This document shows, piece by piece, positions 4,109 through 6,199 of a stretch of DNA of 6,199 nucleotides. A model generated the notes under the pieces. The model was not told the DNA's origin and did not search any database. It was given only the letters and a program-made list of their open reading frames with translations. Position 1 is the stretch's first letter. Every line of letters begins with the position of its first letter. The position numbers were made by a program, and so were the translations under genes. Source of the DNA: an uncultured Pseudomonadota bacterium (GTDB lineage: Bacteria > Myxococcota_A > UBA9042 > CAIXZC01); assembly GCA_937884235.1 (NCBI GenBank), contig CALGBT010000616.1, positions 1-6,199 of the forward strand, written 5' to 3'.

Positions 4109-6199
4109 GGCTCTCTCCTCCTGTGAGTGTCGTCGCATTCGTCTGTTGGCTCGCCAAAGTGCGCACCACCGAGCGGGTCTTCCCCCGCAAGGTAACTTCC
4201 ATTGAATCCACACCGATTCCTTCCCGAGCTATCGCTACGGTCCTCATCAGCGGCCGGCCTCGGGCATCGGTGACCTCCGATTCTCCAGTCACAGTACAGA
4301 GCCCACGCGACCGCTCCATGCGATAGCGCATTCGCATTCCGCCGAGCCCCAGAAAGGGTGCGATGAAGTCCCGCAGCACTCGCACCGGCAAGGGGAAGAA
4401 GTGCCGGGCAACCAGATGGTCACTCCAGAGCAGGGAGGGAGCGGGGTCCAGAGGCACCCGCGGCAGGGCCGCCTGCAGCAGATGCAGATGGGCATTGGCG
4501 GGACCGATATAGTCGTAGACCGTGAAGGTCGAATGCTGGTTTTCGAAGTAGATGCGCCCGCCCTTGCCTTCGCTGCGCAAAGTCAGATTCCCATAGAGGT
4601 CGATTTCGGAAACGATGCTCTCCACCCTGGTCCTGCCCGTCGTCGTACTCAACTGAAAACGCTCTTTGATGGGGAATTCGAAGAGCCGTGCCAGCCCCTG
4701 GTCCCTCTCCAGATTGCGAACGACGTCCCCTTTCCCGGGAAGGCAATTGGCGTGAAGGGTCTCGCCTGCCGACGCCAGGGCGACGATTTCGTGGAAGGAT
4801 ACCGCCAGGGTGGACGCGCCAAGACGGCCCGTGGCCTGCAGTTGGAAATGGAGATGCGGTACCGGGGAACGCCCAGAACTCCCGCAGAGTCCAAGGGTTG
4901 AACCCCGCTTGACCACCTCTCCCTCGCGCACTCTTGTGGAGCCACAGTTCAGGTGGGCCACAACTGAGTAGAGGCCGATGCCATGACAGAGGACCACCGC
5001 GTTGCCCCAGTTGTCTTCGGTGTTGACCTCGCCCACGGCATTGTCCGCAATGCCATCCACAACCTTAACCACAGTCCCGTCGGCCGCGGCGATCACTGGG
5101 AGGCGGTAGCAGCCGTAGTCCTCCAAGGCGGCACCGGAACCGCGATGGACGCGACCATCCGGAGTCCGGACTTCAAAATCGAGACCGTGGCGCCAATGTC
5201 CGCGGTGAGTGTGCTCTCCGTCATTGCCCTGGGTACAAACCCATTTGCCCAGAAATGGTAGGCTGAATCGCACATAATAGAGGTAGCCGAACCGGGCCAT
5301 GCGCGTCTGAAAGTAATTGAGATTCTCCTCCGGCGTGCCCATCCAGAAATCCACGGCCTTGGGGGCCCCGTCCCGAGTCCGCAACCGCATGGCATAGAGG
5401 AGGGGAATGACCGTGAGATTGAAGGGCAAGATCAGCAATGGCAGCCCCATTCTAGATGTCAGGGCACGCCCGCCGATGGTGAGCACAGCCCCCACCAGAA
5501 CTCCCGCCAGGGCGAAGAGCAGCGAAGTCGGCCGCGCCACGAACCACACTCCACCCAGGGCAATGGCGACAAGGATCAGGTTGTACCCCATCATCAGATG
5601 CAGTTCCGCGTCGGGCACCGCCACCAGATATAGGCTGACGGGGTAGGCCACGGCGAAACCTACCAGCGAGAGGACAAAGCCGATGCGGCTGTAGAAGAGG
5701 AGTGCGACCATAACCATCGCCCCGGCATCCACCCGCGGCAGAAAGAAGAGCGCTCCCAGTGACTTGAGGTAAGATGCCAGCACGTGGGGCAGAAACTCAC
5801 CCTGGATGGCCGGGACGTAGGCATCCTGGATGGATTCCACGCCTCGCAGATCTCCTGCCAGCGCGAGGAGGAGGTAGAAGACGAGAAGGAAGGGGAGCGT
5901 CAACGAGGGCAGATTGAAGGTGGCCCCGAGCGCAGCGTTGAGAGTGGCGGTGGCAACCACCGCCAACAACGTCGCGACCATGGTCAAGCCGATGACCGCC
6001 GGGGAGGGGTGGAAGAGGGCCCCCATACCGAGGCCGACCAGCATCGCATTGTAGCTGAAGATGCCGGCCCGGATGGAGTCGCTGGAGAAATGGAACAGGC
6101 GGGCCACGCCCAGGGCCAGCAAGGCCGCCCCCAGGCCGAAGAGGCCCTGCACCGGGGCCACGAACGTCGCCCCCAGCAGCAGCACCCCGACGGCCCGGG
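4038..6199 (-). CDS. Urea-transporter-like channel fused to M23-type metallopeptidase domain (5' end missing)
   Basis: At least 719 residues are visible; the frame is open through the right edge, so the N-terminus is missing. A GTG at 6185 is in frame but would cut into the first membrane helix. Numbering here takes that codon as 1. Residues 1-266 are about nine hydrophobic segments with the urea transporter (UT, PF03253) two-half pattern: GIFSYNAMLVGLGMG (41-55) matched by MMGYNLILVAIALGG (198-212), and NLPSLTLPF (91-99) matched by GLPLLILPF (247-255). Residues 308-470 form an M23 (lysostaphin/LytM-like) fold: LPFLGKWVCTQG, then HGLDF with D336, LPVIAAADGTVVKVVDG, NWGNAVVLCHG, AHL with H411, and PHLHFQL with H444/H446. 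The first zinc His is not at the standard spacing. Residues 485-680 look beta-rich and are unassigned. UT proteins pass urea or similar small solutes, and M23 enzymes cut peptidoglycan peptides. How the two cooperate is unknown. The downstream TPR gene overlaps its 3' end. Confidence 0.85.
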   Translation of the reverse strand, partial: RAVGVLLLGATFVAPVQGLFGLGAALLALGVARLFHFSSDSIRAGIFSYNAMLVGLGMGALFHPSPAVIGLTMVATLLAVVATATLNAALGATFNLPSLTLPFLLVFYLLLALAGDLRGVESIQDAYVPAIQGEFLPHVLASYLKSLGALFFLPRVDAGAMVMVALLFYSRIGFVLSLVGFAVAYPVSLYLVAVPDAELHLMMGYNLILVAIALGGVWFVARPTSLLFALAGVLVGAVLTIGGRALTSRMGLPLLILPFNLTVIPLLYAMRLRTRDGAPKAVDFWMGTPEENLNYFQTRMARFGYLYYVRFSLPFLGKWVCTQGNDGEHTHRGHWRHGLDFEVRTPDGRVHRGSGAALEDYGCYRLPVIAAADGTVVKVVDGIADNAVGEVNTEDNWGNAVVLCHGIGLYSVVAHLNCGSTRVREGEVVKRGSTLGLCGSSGRSPVPHLHFQLQATGRLGASTLAVSFHEIVALASAGETLHANCLPGKGDVVRNLERDQGLARLFEFPIKERFQLSTTTGRTRVESIVSEIDLYGNLTLRSEGKGGRIYFENQHSTFTVYDYIGPANAHLHLLQAALPRVPLDPAPSLLWSDHLVARHFFPLPVRVLRDFIAPFLGLGGMRMRYRMERSRGLCTVTGESEVTDARGRPLMRTVAIAREGIGVDSMEVTLRGKTRSVVRTLASQQTNATTLTGGESHVETGMDRSGNGSSHARAGGISR
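4117..4122 (-). promoter_or_regulatory. Strong Shine-Dalgarno of the TPR gene
   Basis: The minus strand reads AGGAGG here, eight bases before the ATG at 4108-4106. It is a near-ideal ribosome binding site, fixes the start of the TPR gene against the longer open frame, and allows independent translation although it lies inside the upstream gene. Confidence 0.85.

Noticed and set aside
4109..4213. N-terminal extension of the TPR protein to an upstream ATG at 4213
   Set aside because: The extra 35 residues are basic and Trp/Cys-rich, would mask a clear signal peptide, and lie ahead of an ideal Shine-Dalgarno that fixes the start at 4108.
4401..4901. 166-codon open frame on the plus strand
   Set aside because: It lies wholly opposite the M23 and C-terminal region of the fusion gene, has no recognisable domain, and is explained by GC-rich codon bias.
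6183..6185. GTG as the true start of the channel-peptidase gene
   Set aside because: The upstream codons stay open to the window edge and continue the hydrophobic segment. UT proteins need more residues before this point, so the gene most likely begins outside the window.

Overview
The window looks like chromosomal DNA of a Gram-negative-type bacterium. By eye it is GC-rich (around 60%), with densely packed genes, a protein with a Sec-type signal peptide, and a hybrid two-component kinase. Nothing seen fixes the phylum. The gene mix would fit Desulfobacterota, Myxococcota, Acidobacteriota or similar lineages, but that is a guess. I see no RNA gene, insertion sequence, CRISPR array or phage gene. 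The whole window is coding except 121 bases (1127-1247) and a short gap of about 39 bases (2836-2874).

Left part, plus strand. A hybrid histidine kinase enters from the left edge (2-1126). It has the phosphoacceptor-His box, an ATPase domain and a C-terminal receiver, and its N-terminal sensor part lies outside the window. After a 121-base gap comes a compact phosphate cluster. A PhoU-like DUF47 protein (1248-1895) is followed one base later by a PiT-family inorganic phosphate transporter (1897-2835), then by a HAD-family phosphatase-like hydrolase (2875-3495). DUF47-pit pairs are a known arrangement, with DUF47 thought to regulate the low-affinity phosphate carrier. The HAD enzyme may ride in the same transcript.

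Right part, minus strand. A very long gene (4038-6199, its 5' end beyond the right edge) encodes a fusion. It joins a urea-transporter-type membrane channel, an M23-type metallopeptidase domain with an atypical first zinc motif, and a C-terminal region of about 200 residues that I cannot assign. Its 3' end overlaps by 71 bases a gene for an exported five-repeat TPR protein (3479-4108), whose start is set by a strong Shine-Dalgarno. The two probably form an operon. The TPR gene meets the HAD gene tail to tail with a 17-base overlap.

The most unusual object is the channel-peptidase fusion plus its exported TPR partner, which suggests an envelope system linking small-solute transport to peptidoglycan or peptide processing. 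That role is inference; the domain calls rest on motifs visible in the translation.
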